DNA from: Candidatus Altimarinota bacterium
Lineage (GTDB): Bacteria > Patescibacteriota > Gracilibacteria > BD1-5 > UBA6164
Assembly: GCA_027066255.1 (NCBI GenBank)
Contig: JAMOOA010000134.1
Coordinates: 1-8,572 of the forward strand
Length of the DNA: 8,572 bases
Direction of reading: 5' to 3'
Shown: one piece after another, positions 7,556-8,572 of the stretch
Layout of the letters: each line of letters starts with the position of its first letter
How positions within the stretch are numbered: the stretch's first letter is position 1
Notes under the pieces: generated by a model
Databases searched by the model: none
Told to the model about the DNA's origin: nothing
Seen by the model: the letters and a program-made list of their open reading frames with translations, nothing else
Made by a program: the position numbers and the translations under genes

Positions 7556-8266
7556 CTATGTGGTATTTTTAAGTTTTGCTATATACACAGGAAGGAGTTT
7601 GAGATAGAAGATAAAAGTACTTATCCCAAGTATGGTATAGGAGATAGTAACTCCAGGGATATATCATAAAAGAAAGCCTTCATATAATCCAAACAATGCT
7701 CCTCAAGTTATAAATATATTCCCCGTAAAAATAAGAAAATATCTTTTTATGTCTAAGGTTTGAGAAAGCCCAACAACCACAAATCCAAATCCTAGAGATT
7801 GTACTGATTGATACATAGAGAGACCTAGGGTATATTTTCCTACGAATAAAAGTACTATACTCAGAACTATCATACTTGCTTGGTTCACCCAAACCCAATC
7901 CTCTCATTTATGGTAATAAAAGAATATCTTTAATCAACTTATTTGAAAAGCTACCTGCCATAATAGGTATTGATATTCTGAATTAAAGAATGCTGAATAT
8001 AGAGCAATAGATGCATATAATACGTTTGCAATCATTAGGAAAATAGCTCCTGCCTTAAACTCCATATTGCTATAAGAATTCTGCATTAGGAGAACATAAA
8101 GCCCTCCTAATATATTCAAAGAAAACATAAAAATTATTTCTGTTATATTCCCTTTTCATGTAAAAAATATGATAAAAATTGAGACTATAAAAATAATGTA
8201 AATCCACCAATTTTCTCGAGAAAATTGGTGGATTTCCGTTTTAAGTAATTGAAGAGATACACTCAT
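7556..8266 (-). CDS. Uncharacterised multi-span membrane protein (five UGA-Gly codons)
   Basis: A 236-residue, very hydrophobic protein with about seven or eight spans: roughly 20-35, 42-58, 68-88, 97-117, 128-146, 150-168, 174-195 and 200-225. The family is not recognised and no catalytic motif stands out. UGA is used at codons 37, 111, 121, 188 and 201, that is 5 of 20 glycines, the highest share in the window. The start is fixed by a TAA directly before ATG 8266. A later ATG at 8128 would discard the first span (NWWIYIIFIVS). Codons 11-23 carry a perfect 36-nt palindrome. The stop TAG (7556-7558) is 2 nt before the wecA-like start, so a role in envelope glycan or lipid-carrier handling is suggested by context only. 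Confidence 0.8.
8200..8235. repeat. Perfect 36-bp palindrome within the start of a gene
   Basis: Two 18-nt arms are exact reverse complements with no spacer and CTCGAG in the centre. The left arm begins AAATCCACCA and the right arm ends TGGTGGATTT. The flanking bases (8199 and 8236) do not pair, so the arms end sharply. In the minus-strand mRNA it would form a strong hairpin at codons 11-23. Confidence 0.95.
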
Positions 8267-8298
8267 TTAAAGAGGCTTATTTATCAAATAAAAACTTT

Positions 8299-8304
8299 AT
8301 TATA
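8299..8304 (-). promoter_or_regulatory. Possible -10 element for the membrane protein-wecA-fmt operon
   Basis: A consensus TATAAT on the minus strand lies 33 nt before the ATG at 8266, which would give a leader of about 25 nt. No convincing -35 is found at the correct distance, so this rests on the -10 alone. Confidence 0.4.
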
Positions 8305-8364
8305 CCGCAGTTTATTTGAGATTTATATATTTCAAATTCTTTTTGAATAACTCCCCCTCTTCTC

Positions 8365-8394
8365 AAAAAAATGTATACTCATAAATAAGAGTAC
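8365..8394 (-). terminator. Possible terminator of the right-edge gene
   Basis: On the minus strand GTACTC (8394-8389) pairs with GAGTAT (8380-8375; one G-T pair) around an 8-nt loop, followed by ACA and seven T residues. It begins 28 nt after the TAG of the edge gene. The stem is short, but the long T run and position are right. Confidence 0.45.
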
Positions 8395-8422
8395 TCAATA
8401 TATAAAGTATAAAAATAACAAG

Positions 8423-8572
8423 CTAATGAAAGCATATTTTTGATATAGATTCCTTAACCTTATAAGGTCTATCAACATAAGTTAATCCTACAACCCAAGA
8501 AGCTTCATTATCCTTTCATAGATGATCATTTTCAGATATGTCTGCAATGATATCAACATGCCCATATCAAAA
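8423..8572 (-). CDS. C-terminal fragment of an unrecognised protein
   Basis: The last 49 codons of a gene that enters from the right edge, ending at TAG 8423-8425. Two in-frame UGAs (8567-8569 and 8516-8518) must be read as Gly. The visible residues are soluble in character and include GHVDIIADIS, ASWVVGLTYV and RPYKVKESISKI. I do not recognise the family. Support comes from the open frame, the plausible composition, the same strand as its neighbours, and the terminator-like hairpin just downstream. Confidence 0.6.

Noticed and set aside
7556..8266. PnuC-type nicotinamide riboside transporter
   Set aside because: Length and number of spans are similar, but I cannot point to its characteristic Trp-rich motifs.
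137..8572. UGA as tryptophan (code 4) or selenocysteine
   Set aside because: UGA aligns with conserved glycines (TG-LTIM, MG-DSG, G-VIPKEY), Trp is already encoded by TGG throughout, and the many UGAs lack adjacent SECIS-like hairpins and occur in non-redox proteins.
1..8572. CRISPR array, insertion sequence, tRNA or rRNA gene
   Set aside because: No regularly spaced repeats, transposase frame with terminal repeats, or cloverleaf was seen on either strand.

Overview
The window (low GC, roughly one third by eye) reads as a piece of a Patescibacteria/CPR genome that uses genetic code 25, in which UGA means glycine, as in Candidatus Absconditabacteria (SR1) and Gracilibacteria (BD1-5). With UGA as a stop, nearly every gene breaks into fragments. 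With UGA as Gly, EF-G, PrmC, Fmt and a WecA-type transferase each become full length, and UGA falls on family-conserved glycines (Fmt TG-LTIM, WecA MG-DSG, the EF-G G-VIP joint). I count 21 in-frame UGA codons in eight minus-strand genes. All stops used are TAA or TAG.

Layout, left to right. Positions 1-75 hold an unassignable edge. A perfect-stem bidirectional terminator (76-114) follows, then fusA (137-2269, minus) with its own promoter (2346-2373). Next is a minus-strand cluster, transcribed right to left: ABC-2 permease (4991-4230), prmC (4199-3330), a two-helix membrane protein (3321-3034) and a 216-residue unknown protein (3030-2380). It is driven by a probable promoter at 5095-5123 beside a (TA)7 run. 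The only plus-strand gene is a 75-residue membrane-anchored ORF (5188-5415). It has a purine-rich ribosome binding site, no UGA and an unusual set of nested helices, so a structured RNA is a real alternative. Two terminators (5423-5464, 5480-5505) separate it from a second minus-strand operon: multi-span membrane protein (8266-7556), wecA-like (7553-6492) and fmt (6488-5526), packed with gaps of 2-3 nt. The right edge holds the end of another minus-strand gene (8423-8572).

Functionally the window combines translation (EF-G, formylation of initiator Met-tRNA, methylation of the release factor) with envelope building (polyprenyl-phosphate sugar-1-phosphate transferase, ABC permease, unknown membrane proteins). 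The translation genes fit the recoding. Known code-25 lineages are expected to terminate with RF1 alone, which would leave RF1 as PrmC's substrate. No mobile element, CRISPR array or tRNA gene was seen.
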